DNA of 64,000 nt from Streptomyces actuosus (GTDB lineage: Bacteria; Actinomycetota; Actinomycetes; Streptomycetales; Streptomycetaceae): the NCBI RefSeq assembly GCF_016921115.1, contig NZ_JAFFZS010000001.1, positions 248,001-312,000 of the forward strand, in the 5' to 3' direction. The position numbers were made by a program, and so were the translations under genes. The notes under the pieces were generated by a model. It was not told the origin of the DNA. It saw nothing but the letters and a program-made list of their open reading frames with translations, and did not search any database. Positions 27,604-35,164 of the stretch are shown here, in pieces. Position 1 is the stretch's first letter. Each line of letters begins with the position of its first letter.

Positions 27604-28170
27604 ATGGACATCCTCGTGGGGCACGCGTCCGTGCACGGCTCGACGCGGGAGATCGCCGAACGGATCGCCGCGGTGCTGGGCGAGCGGGGGTGGGCCACGG
27701 AGGCCCGGCCGATGGCGGAGGTGGAGGACGCCGACGCCTACCGGGCCTTCGTCCTCGGCAGTGCGGTGCACGGGCAGCGGTGGCTGCCCTCGGCGAGCGA
27801 CTTCGTCCAGGAGAACCTGGACGTGCTCGTGCCGCGGCCCGTATGGGTGTTCAGCGTCGGGATGCCGGATGCCCTGCGGGGTCCCTGGCGGCGTCTGGCT
27901 CCCACGGAGGCGGGGGTGATCGAACAGGCTCTGCCCGCCGGGCCGGCCTATCGGGAGCATCGCCTCTTCACCGGTGTGGTCACCGCGGACCAGCTGCCGC
28001 GCAGCGGGCGCCTGTTCTTCCGTCTGGCGGGCGGCAGGTTCGGGGACCACCGTGACTGGGCGGCCGTCGAGGCGTGGGCGGACGGGATCGCCGAGGACCT
28101 GCACGGCGGCTCCGACGGCGCGCGGTCGTCGGCCGGCCGGCCCGGCGCGGGGGACGGCCCCGGCCGGTGA
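27604..28170 (+). CDS. Flavodoxin-domain protein (second copy)
   Basis: The protein has 188 aa from the ATG at 27604, which has GAGGTGA suitably upstream (a GTG at 27595 is the alternative). MDILVGHASVHGSTREIAER is the FMN-binding N-terminus; FVLGSAVHGQRWLPSA and VWVFSVGMP follow. It belongs to the same HemG/flavodoxin_5-like group as the protein at 14322, with a longer, disordered C-terminus (GARSSAGRPGAGDGPGR). It probably shuttles electrons to or from a quinone or membrane partner, perhaps DUF4389; that partner is a guess from adjacency. Confidence 0.84.
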   Translation: MDILVGHASVHGSTREIAERIAAVLGERGWATEARPMAEVEDADAYRAFVLGSAVHGQRWLPSASDFVQENLDVLVPRPVWVFSVGMPDALRGPWRRLAPTEAGVIEQALPAGPAYREHRLFTGVVTADQLPRSGRLFFRLAGGRFGDHRDWAAVEAWADGIAEDLHGGSDGARSSAGRPGAGDGPGR

Positions 28171-28622
28171 TCCGACCGGCCCGTCACGGGTCCCGGCTCG
28201 GTGTGTCCGAGGCGCCCGGTCCCGTACAGAGCGTCCGGGGGCCGGATCCGTGCACATCGTCCGGGGCGCCGGATCCCGTGCAGAGCATCCGGGCGCCGAC
28301 ACCCCCCGCCGGCTCCGGTCGCAGCCCGCTTCCGGCGCGCCCCCCGGCTCCCGTGCCGCCCGGAGTCGCGGACGCGGCGCCGCCCGCGCCCCGCGCCGCG
28401 GTCGCGGCTCCGGCTCGTGTGCCGGTCGCTGCTCCGATTTCGGCTCCGGCTCGCGCCCCGATCCCGGTGGGACAGCCCGGGATGCAGCGGATCCCGCAGG
28501 GCGCCGGGCAACGGGCGCAGAGGGCGGTGGGCACGGAGGGCGGTGGGCACGGAGGAGTGCGCGGCCGGTGCGTCCACCGGCCGCGCACTCCTTACGCGAT
28601 GCGGCTGCGCCTCTCCGTCCGC
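28171..28622. repeat. Non-coding gap with three tandem ~27-bp repeats and short direct repeats
   Basis: Between convergent genes. From about 28220 to 28305 a unit near CCGTGCAGAGCATCCGGGGC-GCCGGAT is repeated three times with a few changes. Near 28530-28553 AGGGCGGTGGGCACGG occurs twice in tandem. The units are adjacent with no spacers, so it is not a CRISPR array. The only functional element I can see is the terminator at 28554. Confidence 0.65.
28554..28591. terminator. Bidirectional hairpin terminator between flavodoxin and hsp20 genes
   Basis: A perfect 17-bp stem (beginning GGAGTGCGCGGCCGGTG) with a 4-nt loop CGTC. It sits 31 bp beyond the stop of the minus-strand hsp20 gene and so can terminate transcription from both sides. 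Confidence 0.85.
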
Positions 28623-29045
28623 TCAGGCGTGCCGCACCTTGATGGTCCTGGCCTCCGTCGTCTTCTCCTCCGGAACCGGAACCGTGACCGTCAGCACGCC
28701 GTCCCTGTACTCGGCGCTCGCCTCGTCGCCCTTGGCGCCGGCGGGCAGCCGCACCGAGCGGACGAAGGTGCCGTAGCGGAACTCCGTGCGGTGCTTCTCC
28801 GTGGTCTCCTCACTGCGTTCGGCCCGCAGTGTCAGGATCCCTTCCTCGACGGTGATGTCGACGTCCTTCTCCGGGTCGATGCCCGGGAGTTCGGCCCGAA
28901 GGACGTACGCGCCGTCACCGATCTGCTCCTCGATCCGGATGCCGTGCAGCCCGGGAACGTGCGTCCCCGGGAGTCCCGACTCGACCCAGCCGAACAGGTC
29001 CGGGAGTGTCGGCCAACCCGGCAGCCGCTCCAGCACGCTGGTCAT
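28623..29045 (-). CDS. Hsp20/alpha-crystallin small heat-shock protein (HspX-like)
   Basis: The protein has 140 aa; GGAGG 5 bp before the ATG. The N-terminal arm is LPDLFGWVESGLPGTH. The alpha-crystallin domain follows (about 38-130: RIEEQIGDGAYVLRAELPGI, DVDITVEEGILTLRAER, FRYGTFVRSVRLPAGA). A short C-terminus is rich in threonine/glutamate, ending TIKVRHA. It is an ATP-independent holdase. In M. tuberculosis the equivalent hspX (acr) is the classic DosR target with tandem boxes; here too two boxes spaced 21 bp lie 55 and 76 bp upstream. Confidence 0.95.
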   Translation of the reverse strand: MTSVLERLPGWPTLPDLFGWVESGLPGTHVPGLHGIRIEEQIGDGAYVLRAELPGIDPEKDVDITVEEGILTLRAERSEETTEKHRTEFRYGTFVRSVRLPAGAKGDEASAEYRDGVLTVTVPVPEEKTTEARTIKVRHA

Positions 29046-29099
29046 CTCGGCCTCCTCTCCTCGCACTTCCATCGTCCCGCCCGGTCCCGTCCCGTGCCA

Positions 29100-29113
29100 G
29101 GGCCGGCCGGCCC
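29100..29113. promoter_or_regulatory. hsp20 promoter box, proximal: GGGCC-GGCC-GGCCC
   Basis: A perfect palindrome 55 bp upstream of the hsp20 ATG (gene on minus strand). It is paired with a second box 21 bp farther, two helical turns away on the same DNA face, as expected for cooperative binding by a DosR-type dimer. Confidence 0.65.
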
Positions 29114-29120
29114 CCGTCCG

Positions 29121-29134
29121 GGACCGGCCGGCCC
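29121..29134. promoter_or_regulatory. hsp20 promoter box, distal: GGACC-GGCC-GGCCC
   Basis: The second box of the tandem pair, 76 bp upstream of hsp20 and downstream of the CBS gene stop (29170). It reads GGGCCGGCCGGTCC on the hsp20 strand. Confidence 0.62.
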
Positions 29135-29169
29135 TGGGCGCCCGTGCGCCACCGGTGCCGTCACCCGCC

Positions 29170-29892
29170 TCACGGTGTCCGGTGCGGGCCCGGGGTTCCC
29201 GGGTCGTCGTCGGGCGGCACGAGGTCGGGTTCGAGAGCCGGACGGTGACGGGGCCCGGCGAGCGCGCAGCGCACGTCCACCACGCCCTCGACGGAGCGCA
29301 CCAGCCACACCGCCAGCGGCACCACGGAGGTGTCGCGGACCCGGCCGGTGAGGGTGACGACGCCCTCGTGGACGTCGACCCGGACCGCGTCGATCTGCTC
29401 GGGGAACCGTCCGACGACGATCTCCCGGCGGATCTCCTCCGCGATGTCCTCGTCGGACCGGAGGAACACCCGCAGCAGGTCGGACCGGCTGACGATGCCC
29501 TTGAGCACGCCGTCGTCGTCGACCACGGGCAGGCGCTTGACCCCTCGGTGGGCCATGACGCGCGCCGCACGGGCGAGGGTCGCGTCCGGGTGGACGGTGA
29601 CGGCGGGCGAGGTCATCAGGTCCTGCGCCGTCACGCCCTCCGCCTTCTCCCGCCCGGACGGACCGGGGGCGCCGGGCGGACCGGTCGGCGCGGTGTCGCG
29701 GAACTCCTCCTTGCGCAGCAGGTCCGCCTCCGAGACGACACCGATCACGCGGCCGTGCGCATCCAGCACGGGCAGGGCGCTGACGCCCCACTGCTCGACG
29801 GTCCTGACGATCTCCTTGAACTCCGCCCCGCCGGCCAGGGCGACCACGGTGCGGGTCATGACGTCGTTCACGGTGTACGGAGAACCGGGCAT
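29170..29892 (-). CDS. CBS-pair protein with BON domain (copy 3)
   Basis: The protein has 240 aa. CBS 1 at about 8-65 (VMTRTVVALAGGAEFKEIV to [18 protein letters not shown]), CBS 2 at about 92-145 (LMTSPAVTVHPDATLARAA to GIVSRSDLL), BON at about 165-215 ([18 protein letters not shown]), and a proline-rich tail. It is closely similar to copy 1, including KEEFRD after the first CBS and [10 protein letters not shown] before BON. It starts 35 bp after the alcohol dehydrogenase gene and is probably co-transcribed with it. M. tuberculosis Rv2626c (Hrp1) is a CBS-only DosR protein. Confidence 0.88.
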   Translation of the reverse strand: MPGSPYTVNDVMTRTVVALAGGAEFKEIVRTVEQWGVSALPVLDAHGRVIGVVSEADLLRKEEFRDTAPTGPPGAPGPSGREKAEGVTAQDLMTSPAVTVHPDATLARAARVMAHRGVKRLPVVDDDGVLKGIVSRSDLLRVFLRSDEDIAEEIRREIVVGRFPEQIDAVRVDVHEGVVTLTGRVRDTSVVPLAVWLVRSVEGVVDVRCALAGPRHRPALEPDLVPPDDDPGTPGPHRTP

Positions 29893-29927
29893 GGCGCCCT
29901 CCCAACTGCTCGGTGTGTTCGGGGCCG

Positions 29928-30998
29928 TCAGGCTTCGCCCACGGGGACGACCTCACGTTGCGGCCCGCCCAGCACGACCTTCAGCGCCCCCGTCTCGGCG
30001 GCGCCGGCGAAGACGTCGTAGGCCTCCTGCATCCGCTCCATCGGGAAGGTGTGGGTCACCAGCTGGGCGGTGGGAAGCCGGTCCGCCGCGGCCATCCGCA
30101 GCAGGGTGGGCGTGGTGCGGGTGTCGACCAGGCCGGTGGTCAGGGTGATGTTCCTGCTCCAGAGCTCCTCCAGGTGCAGCGTCGCCGGCCTGCCGTGCAC
30201 GCCGACGTTGGCCACCCGTCCGCCGGGCCGCACCATGCGCGTGCACATCTCGAAGGTCTCCGGCAGGCCCACGGCCTCGATGACCACGTCCGCCCCGAGT
30301 CCGTCGGTGAGGTCCGCGATCAGCTGCTCGGGGGTCTCCCGGGCGTCGGCCACGGCCTCGGCGCCGAGCTTGCGGGCGGCCTCCAGGCGGGCGGTGGCCA
30401 CGTCCACGGCGACGATCCGCTCGGGCGCGAACAGCCGGGCCGTCGCGACGGCGGCCAGGCCGACGGGCCCGGCGCCGACCACGACGACGGTGTCGCCGGG
30501 GCGTACCCGGCCGTTGAGCACGCCCACCTCGTAGGCGGTCGGGAAGATGTCGGCCAGCAGTACGGCGTCCTCGTCGGCGACCGAGGCGGGCAGGGGATGC
30601 ACGGAGAGGTCGGCGTGGGGCACCCGCACGTACTCGGCCTGGGTGCCGTCGACGGTGTGCCCGAGGATCCATCCCCCGCCGCCCCGGCACTGGCCGTACA
30701 TGCCCTCACGGCAGTAGGAGCACCGTCCGCAGGCGCTGATGCAGGAGACCAGGACCCGGTCCCCCGGCCGCACGCTGCGCACGTCGGCGCCGATCTCGAC
30801 GATCTCGCCGACCGCCTCGTGCCCAAGTACCGTTCCGGGGCGCACGTCGGGAACGTCGCCCCCCAGGATGTGCAGATCGGTTCCGCAGATCGTCACCGCG
30901 TCGACCCGTACGATCGCGTCGCCCGGCTCCATGACGCCGGGGTCGGGGACCTCCTCCCAGGCGGCTTCTCCGGGGCCGTGGAAGACGTAGCCTTTCAT
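29928..30998 (-). CDS. Zinc-dependent medium-chain alcohol dehydrogenase
   Basis: The protein has 356 aa. Catalytic zinc ligands are in TICGTDLHI and GHEAVGEI, structural zinc cysteines in CGRCSYCREGMYGQC, and the NAD(P) Rossmann motif is VVVVGAGPVGLAAV. The overall pattern is close to alcohol dehydrogenases such as S. coelicolor SCO0199 of the hypoxia island. It would dispose of reducing power by reducing aldehydes, or oxidise alcohols, in the cytoplasm; the substrate is unknown. Its promoter region is shared with the divergent universal stress protein gene. Confidence 0.93.
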   Translation of the reverse strand: MKGYVFHGPGEAAWEEVPDPGVMEPGDAIVRVDAVTICGTDLHILGGDVPDVRPGTVLGHEAVGEIVEIGADVRSVRPGDRVLVSCISACGRCSYCREGMYGQCRGGGGWILGHTVDGTQAEYVRVPHADLSVHPLPASVADEDAVLLADIFPTAYEVGVLNGRVRPGDTVVVVGAGPVGLAAVATARLFAPERIVAVDVATARLEAARKLGAEAVADARETPEQLIADLTDGLGADVVIEAVGLPETFEMCTRMVRPGGRVANVGVHGRPATLHLEELWSRNITLTTGLVDTRTTPTLLRMAAADRLPTAQLVTHTFPMERMQEAYDVFAGAAETGALKVVLGGPQREVVPVGEA

Positions 30999-31128
30999 GC
31001 CGTTACCTCGCCCTCTTGCGCTGCGGCGGACCCCGGTCGCGGGCATCCGCGTGCGGGCCGGGTCCGGGCACCGGCAGGAGTCCGCGGGCCCGCAGCTCCA
31101 GCCTGTCCGCCGGGCCCGGAATCCGCAT

Positions 31129-31142
31129 GGGCCGGTCGGTCC
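31129..31142. promoter_or_regulatory. Palindromic box GGGCC-GGTC-GGTCC between ADH and USP genes
   Basis: It lies 130 bp upstream of the ADH start (minus) and 122 bp upstream of the USP start (plus). The next base extends it to GGGCCGGTCGGTCCC. One site could serve both divergent units. Confidence 0.55.
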
Positions 31143-31264
31143 CCCGGTCCGCCTGGTGGGCCCCATTGCGGTGCCGTGCACGCCTGCGGCACCCCCCGGC
31201 TGGCGTCGGGGGCCGGAGGCGGGCAGCGTGGAGGCGGGGACAGCTTCTGCCGAGTGAGGTGACC

Positions 31265-31726
31265 ATGGAATCCACTGAGCCGGAGCGCCGGGTGGTCGTG
31301 GGCGTGGACGGATCCCCGTCGTCGTACGAGGCGCTGCAGTGGGCGGCACGCTACGCCCGGGACGTCGGCGGCGTCGTGGACGCCGTGCACGCCTGGGACA
31401 CCCCCTCGGCGGCCGGCTGGGCCGGACCGGCGATCGACCCGGAGCTCGACCTGGAACAGGCCCGGGAGCGCTTCGCGGCGGAACTCCAAGCGGTGTTCCC
31501 GTCCGGGCCTCCCGCCGCCGTACGGGAGCACCTGATCGAGGGCGACCCCTCGGAGGTGCTGATCAGGGCCTCCGAGGGGGCCGATCTGCTCGTCGTGGGC
31601 CACCGCGGCCGGGGCGGATTCGCGCGGTCCATGCTCGGTTCCGTCAGTCACCGCTGCGCCCAGCACGCGGCCTGCCCGGTCGTCGTGGTGCGGCACGAGG
31701 GGCACCGCCGGCATCACGCGCACTGA
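31265..31726 (+). CDS. Universal stress protein, single UspA domain
   Basis: The protein has 153 aa. The nucleotide-binding pattern is complete: VVVGVDGSPSSYEAL at the N-terminus and GHRGRGGFARSMLGSVS (G-x2-G-x9-G-S) near the C-terminus, so ATP binding is expected. It ends with a His-rich tail (HEGHRRHHAH). Universal stress proteins are core members of both DosR and OsdR regulons (for example Rv2623). The gene is followed by a CBS gene that has its own box. Confidence 0.94.
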   Translation: MESTEPERRVVVGVDGSPSSYEALQWAARYARDVGGVVDAVHAWDTPSAAGWAGPAIDPELDLEQARERFAAELQAVFPSGPPAAVREHLIEGDPSEVLIRASEGADLLVVGHRGRGGFARSMLGSVSHRCAQHAACPVVVVRHEGHRRHHAH

Positions 31727-31823
31727 CCGGTGACGGCGTTCCCGGGCGGCGGTCGGCAGCCGGGGTCCGGCGGGCCGCGCCCGCCGGCCGGGGGTCCCGT
31801 CGGCCGCGCCGCGGCCGACGTGT

Positions 31824-31837
31824 GGACCGTCCGGCCC
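31824..31837. promoter_or_regulatory. Palindromic box GGACC-GTCC-GGCCC upstream of CBS gene
   Basis: It ends 69 bp before the GTG start at 31907. It and the following bases (CTACGCCGCGGCG) repeat the layout seen at 18383, with about 22 of 26 positions alike. Confidence 0.57.
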
Positions 31838-31906
31838 TACGCCGCGGCGCCGGGTCGGCGGAGGGTGGTGGTGGGGAGGGGACCGCGACGACCACGGGAG
31901 GCCGCT

Positions 31907-32791
31907 GTGAACGAGCGCGAGAGCCACTCCGCCGCGTCCGAGGCACGACACGGCGGACCGGGCAGGCGGCCACGCCCGTCCGGAGAGCCGCACGAGGATC
32001 TGCTGCTGCGCTATCTGAGCGCGATGTCGGCCCTGTCGTCACGGCAGACGGCGGCCAGAGCCCCCGGGGGGCACGTGGCCGCCGGAAGGCCGGACCGGGC
32101 GGCCGAACCGCCCCCGGCAGTGGGGCCGGCACAGGAGCCGGGACCGGCGGGGGCGCCGGTGCTGGTCCGGGACGTCATGCAGGTCCCCGCACCCTCCGTC
32201 GCCTGGGATCTGGCGTTCCAGGAGGTCGCACGGGTGCTGGCGAGGGAACACGCCGGATCCGTCGCCGTGGTGGACGACGACGACCGCGTGCTCGGCGTGG
32301 TGTCGGAGTCCGACCTGCTGGCCAAGGCGGCCGTCGAGGCGTCGCAGGAGCGTCCCGGTGCGCTGCGGCGCATCCGGGGGCACCGGATCATGGAGAAGGC
32401 GGGCGGGGACACGGCGGAGGCGCTGATGACCAGCCCCGCGATCACCGTCCTGCCCGGTGCGACCGCCGCCGAGGCGGCGTGGCTCGTGGCCCTGTCACGT
32501 CTGAAGCGCGTGCCGGTCACGGACCATCAGGGGCGCCTGGTGGGCACCGTCGACCGCACCGTGCTGCTGCAGGCGCTCATCCGGGACGACGCGGGCCTCG
32601 AGAAGGAGGTCCGCCGTCTGGTGACCGTGGTCGCCGGCCCGGTCGCGGCGGACGACGTGCACGTCGCCGTCCACGCCGGTGTGGTCGACCTGCGGGGCCG
32701 GCTGCCCGGTGCCGCCGCGGAACGGCTGCTCGCGGAGGTCCGGGGCCTGGAGGACGTCACCGAGGTGCACGCCGACCTGGGTTCGGCCTGA
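31907..32791 (+). CDS. CBS-pair protein with BON domain and N-terminal extension (copy 4)
   Basis: The protein has 294 aa from GTG 31907 with GGGAGG upstream; an upstream GTG (31730) would swallow the promoter box and adds only low-complexity residues. A disordered N-terminus (about 1-85, with EDLLLRYLSAMSALSSRQT) precedes CBS 1 (about 88-145, VMQVPAPSVAWDLAFQEVA), CBS 2 (about 160-215, LMTSPAITVLPGATAAEAA) and BON (about 235-290, VHVAVHAGVVDLRGRLP). The short helical motif before CBS 1 is shared with copy 6 (QELMVRYLQAMASH), which may be a docking helix. Confidence 0.86.
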   Translation: MNERESHSAASEARHGGPGRRPRPSGEPHEDLLLRYLSAMSALSSRQTAARAPGGHVAAGRPDRAAEPPPAVGPAQEPGPAGAPVLVRDVMQVPAPSVAWDLAFQEVARVLAREHAGSVAVVDDDDRVLGVVSESDLLAKAAVEASQERPGALRRIRGHRIMEKAGGDTAEALMTSPAITVLPGATAAEAAWLVALSRLKRVPVTDHQGRLVGTVDRTVLLQALIRDDAGLEKEVRRLVTVVAGPVAADDVHVAVHAGVVDLRGRLPGAAAERLLAEVRGLEDVTEVHADLGSA

Positions 32792-33274
32792 CGGTCACGG
32801 CGGTGCGGCCCACCACGCACGCGGTCGCCCAGTGCCGCGGCAGGAAACGTTCGCGCGTCGAGGAGCGGGGTCCGGTGCGTGCGCCCGGTGCGCCGGCCGG
32901 AAGTCCTCGTACCGGGCGTACTCGGGCTTCCGCCCGGTGCGCCGGGTGGGGACACCTCCCACCCCTTGGGCAGACGGGGGAGCGTGCCGGGCGTCGTGAC
33001 CGGGCGGACGTCGCCTGCTGCGGCACCAGGTGCGGCCCGAGTCCCGCGGCCCGGGCCGCACCGCGCTGTGCGCGTTCCGGCCTCGCCGCACCGTCGCGCC
33101 CCGCCTGCCCGCCCGCCACACCCTCGCGGATCCTCCGCACCCACGCGGTTCCCTGCGTACCCGCGTGCCCGTCGCATCCCCGTCGTGCCTTCGAGGTCCC
33201 TCACGTCCCTGCCGATCTCCGCCGAGCCCCGCGCGCCTGTCGCGCATCTGTCCCCTCCAGCCGGTCCGGCCGGT
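32792..33274. other. Non-coding gap between convergent genes
   Basis: C-rich on the plus strand toward the right end with no convincing gene. CGCCCGGTGCGCCGG occurs near 32881 and a close copy near 32932, giving a short direct repeat. No clear terminator hairpin or OsdR-like box was found. Confidence 0.5.
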
Positions 33275-34186
33275 TCACCCCTCCACCGAGGTGATCCGGC
33301 GTCCGGTGATGCGCTCGGGGCGGAGCTCCACCCACAGGCCCCGTTCGCCTCCCGCCCAGGGGTCGCTGTGCGCGTACTCCCCCAGCCGTGCCATCGCGTC
33401 GGGGTTCGTGACGGCCCGGGCGGGGCCTACGACGAGCACACTCCAGCCCTGGCTCATGGCGTCGTCGATGTGGTCGGCCTCGAAGGCGACCGTCTCTCCG
33501 ACGACGGCGGCGAGGGCCGAGCCGGGCGCGGTGCGGTAGACGATGGTGCCGTCGATGACGTCGTAGTTGACCGGGAGGACGGCGGGACCGTCGGCGGTGG
33601 TGACGGCGATGCGCCCCACCCCGTGTGTGGAGAGCCGGGTCCAGCATTCCTGCGGTGGCAGATCCTCCAGACGGGGGTGGAGGAGTGCGCGTCCCTGCCC
33701 CGGTGGCCGGTCCTGGTCGGCGCCCTGCAGTTCGATCAGGGTCGTCCCCAGGGCGTCGGCCAGCCGGACGAGGGTCGCCATACCGGGATCGGCGGCATGG
33801 CTCTCCAGATAGGCGAGGTAGTCGGGGGACATGCGGGCCCTGCGCGCGGTCTCCGCCAGGCCGAGGCCACGCCTGCCGCGGGCGGCGGCGAGGCGCCGCC
33901 CGATGTCGCCGGGCTGCGCGGCACGACCGCCGGGCTCCGGGGTGCCGAGCGGGGGTGGGGGCGCGGACGCCGTGGCCCTTGCCCGCTCCGTCTCCGGCCC
34001 CTCGGGGTGCTGGATGCGGGCGTCCGGGCCCGGGAACACCAGGGTGGTCTCGCCCGTGTCCGCCCATTGGACGTCGTAGGGGGGCGTGCCGTCCTCGTGG
34101 TGCAGGCCGACGATCTCGCCGTCGCGCCGCATCGCGCCGGTGACGGGGCTTTCCACGATCAGTCGGTCGCCGAGATGAGCCTGCAT
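33275..34186 (-). CDS. DUF1918 - XRE helix-turn-helix - pyridoxamine-phosphate-oxidase-like fusion
   Basis: The protein has 303 aa. Residues 1-60 (MQAHLGDRLIVESPVTGAMR, ...PYDVQWADTGETTLVFPGPD) form a DUF1918 SH3-like domain. About 95-150 is an XRE-type helix-turn-helix (IGRRLAAARGRRGLGLAETA, PDYLAYLES, LVRLADALGTT). About 170-300 is a split-barrel PNPOx-like domain (HGVGRIAVTTADGPAVLPVN, TIVYRTAPGSALAAVVGETV, VLVVGPARAV) of the kind that binds flavin, F420 or haem. DUF1918 (Rv0569) and PNPOx-like (Rv3129) proteins are separate DosR-regulon members in M. tuberculosis. Here they are joined through a DNA-binding domain, so it could be a redox-responsive regulator. Confidence 0.87.
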   Translation of the reverse strand: MQAHLGDRLIVESPVTGAMRRDGEIVGLHHEDGTPPYDVQWADTGETTLVFPGPDARIQHPEGPETERARATASAPPPPLGTPEPGGRAAQPGDIGRRLAAARGRRGLGLAETARRARMSPDYLAYLESHAADPGMATLVRLADALGTTLIELQGADQDRPPGQGRALLHPRLEDLPPQECWTRLSTHGVGRIAVTTADGPAVLPVNYDVIDGTIVYRTAPGSALAAVVGETVAFEADHIDDAMSQGWSVLVVGPARAVTNPDAMARLGEYAHSDPWAGGERGLWVELRPERITGRRITSVEG

Positions 34187-34249
34187 GATCGTGCCTCTCT
34201 TCGCGTGTCCCCCTCCTCTCACCATCACGCGCGACGAAGGGCGCCGAAC

Positions 34250-34263
34250 GGGCCGAAGGTCCC
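34250..34263. promoter_or_regulatory. Weak palindromic box GGGCC-GAAG-GTCCC between divergent genes
   Basis: Arms are GGGCC/GTCCC with a 4-bp spacer; read as GGGCC/GGTCC the spacer is 3 bp. It lies 64 bp upstream of the DUF1918 fusion gene (minus) and 161 bp upstream of the CBS gene at 34425 (plus). The match is less exact than the others. Confidence 0.4.
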
Positions 34264-34424
34264 GCCCGTCGGGGTCGAACGGCTCGTTGTGCTGCGCGTT
34301 GGCCCCATGCGGATGACGGGCTCCGCTGCCACCCTGGCAGTGCGGCATCCTCGGGCGGCCTGCCGCCCGGCACGCCGCTTCCGGTCGGGAACCGAAGGGT
34401 CGGGGGACCGAAGGGAGAAGTGTC

Positions 34425-35099
34425 ATGCAGCACCGAACGGTCGGCGACCTGATGACCCGTGACGTGGTCCGGGTCCACCGGGACGCACCCTTCAAGACGA
34501 TCATCCGGCTGATGGCCGAGAGCGAGGTGACCGCCCTGCCGGTGGTCGACGACCTGGACCATCCCGTCGGAGTGGTGTCTGAGGCCGATCTGCTGCGCAC
34601 GGTGGCCTCGCACCCCGATCCGGCCGGGCTTCCACTCTCGCCGCACCTGCTGCACGAGGAGCGGCCCGAGGCCGAAGGCGTCACGGCCGGGGAGCTGATG
34701 ACGGCTCCGCCGGTGTGCGCGCGGCCGGGTTGGACGGTCGTGGAGGCGGCGCGCCTGATGGACGCCGAACGCGTCAAGCGACTTCCGGTGGTCGACGAGA
34801 CCGACACGCTGGTGGGCATCGTCAGCCGCGCCGACCTGCTGCGGATCTTCCTGCGCCGGGACGAGGCGGTGCGCGACGAGATCGTCGTCGACGTCCTGAC
34901 CCGGACCCTGGGTCTCGCGCCCACCGACGTGGTCGTCGCCGTCCAGGACGGCAGGGTGACGCTCAAGGGGAGCGTGGACGCGCCCAGTCTCGTCCCGGTG
35001 ATCGAGCGGTTGTGCCGGGGTGTGGACGGCGTCGTGTCCGTGTCCCTGGACCTGAGCCTTCGCGCGCAGGGCGCCGGGACGCACGGGGGCGTCTCCTGA
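34425..35099 (+). CDS. CBS-pair protein with BON domain (copy 5)
   Basis: The protein has 224 aa; GGGAGAAG upstream. CBS 1 at about 6-60 (LMTRDVVRVHRDAPFKTII to [10 protein letters not shown]), CBS 2 at about 90-145 (LMTAPPVCARPGWTVVEAA to [13 protein letters not shown]), BON at about 160-210 (VVVAVQDGRVTLKGSVD). It is divergent from the DUF1918 fusion gene and convergent with the histidine kinase gene, 65 bp from its end, so it is probably monocistronic. Confidence 0.87.
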   Translation: MQHRTVGDLMTRDVVRVHRDAPFKTIIRLMAESEVTALPVVDDLDHPVGVVSEADLLRTVASHPDPAGLPLSPHLLHEERPEAEGVTAGELMTAPPVCARPGWTVVEAARLMDAERVKRLPVVDETDTLVGIVSRADLLRIFLRRDEAVRDEIVVDVLTRTLGLAPTDVVVAVQDGRVTLKGSVDAPSLVPVIERLCRGVDGVVSVSLDLSLRAQGAGTHGGVS

Positions 35100-35164
35100 T
35101 CCGTACGCCTCGATGGCGCAGGCGGGGACGTCCGGGTGACGGACCCGGGGTCCCGGGCCCCTCG

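Noticed and set aside
28220..28305. Possible CRISPR-like repeats
   Set aside because: The ~27-bp units are adjacent with no unique spacers, are degenerate, and no cas genes are near.
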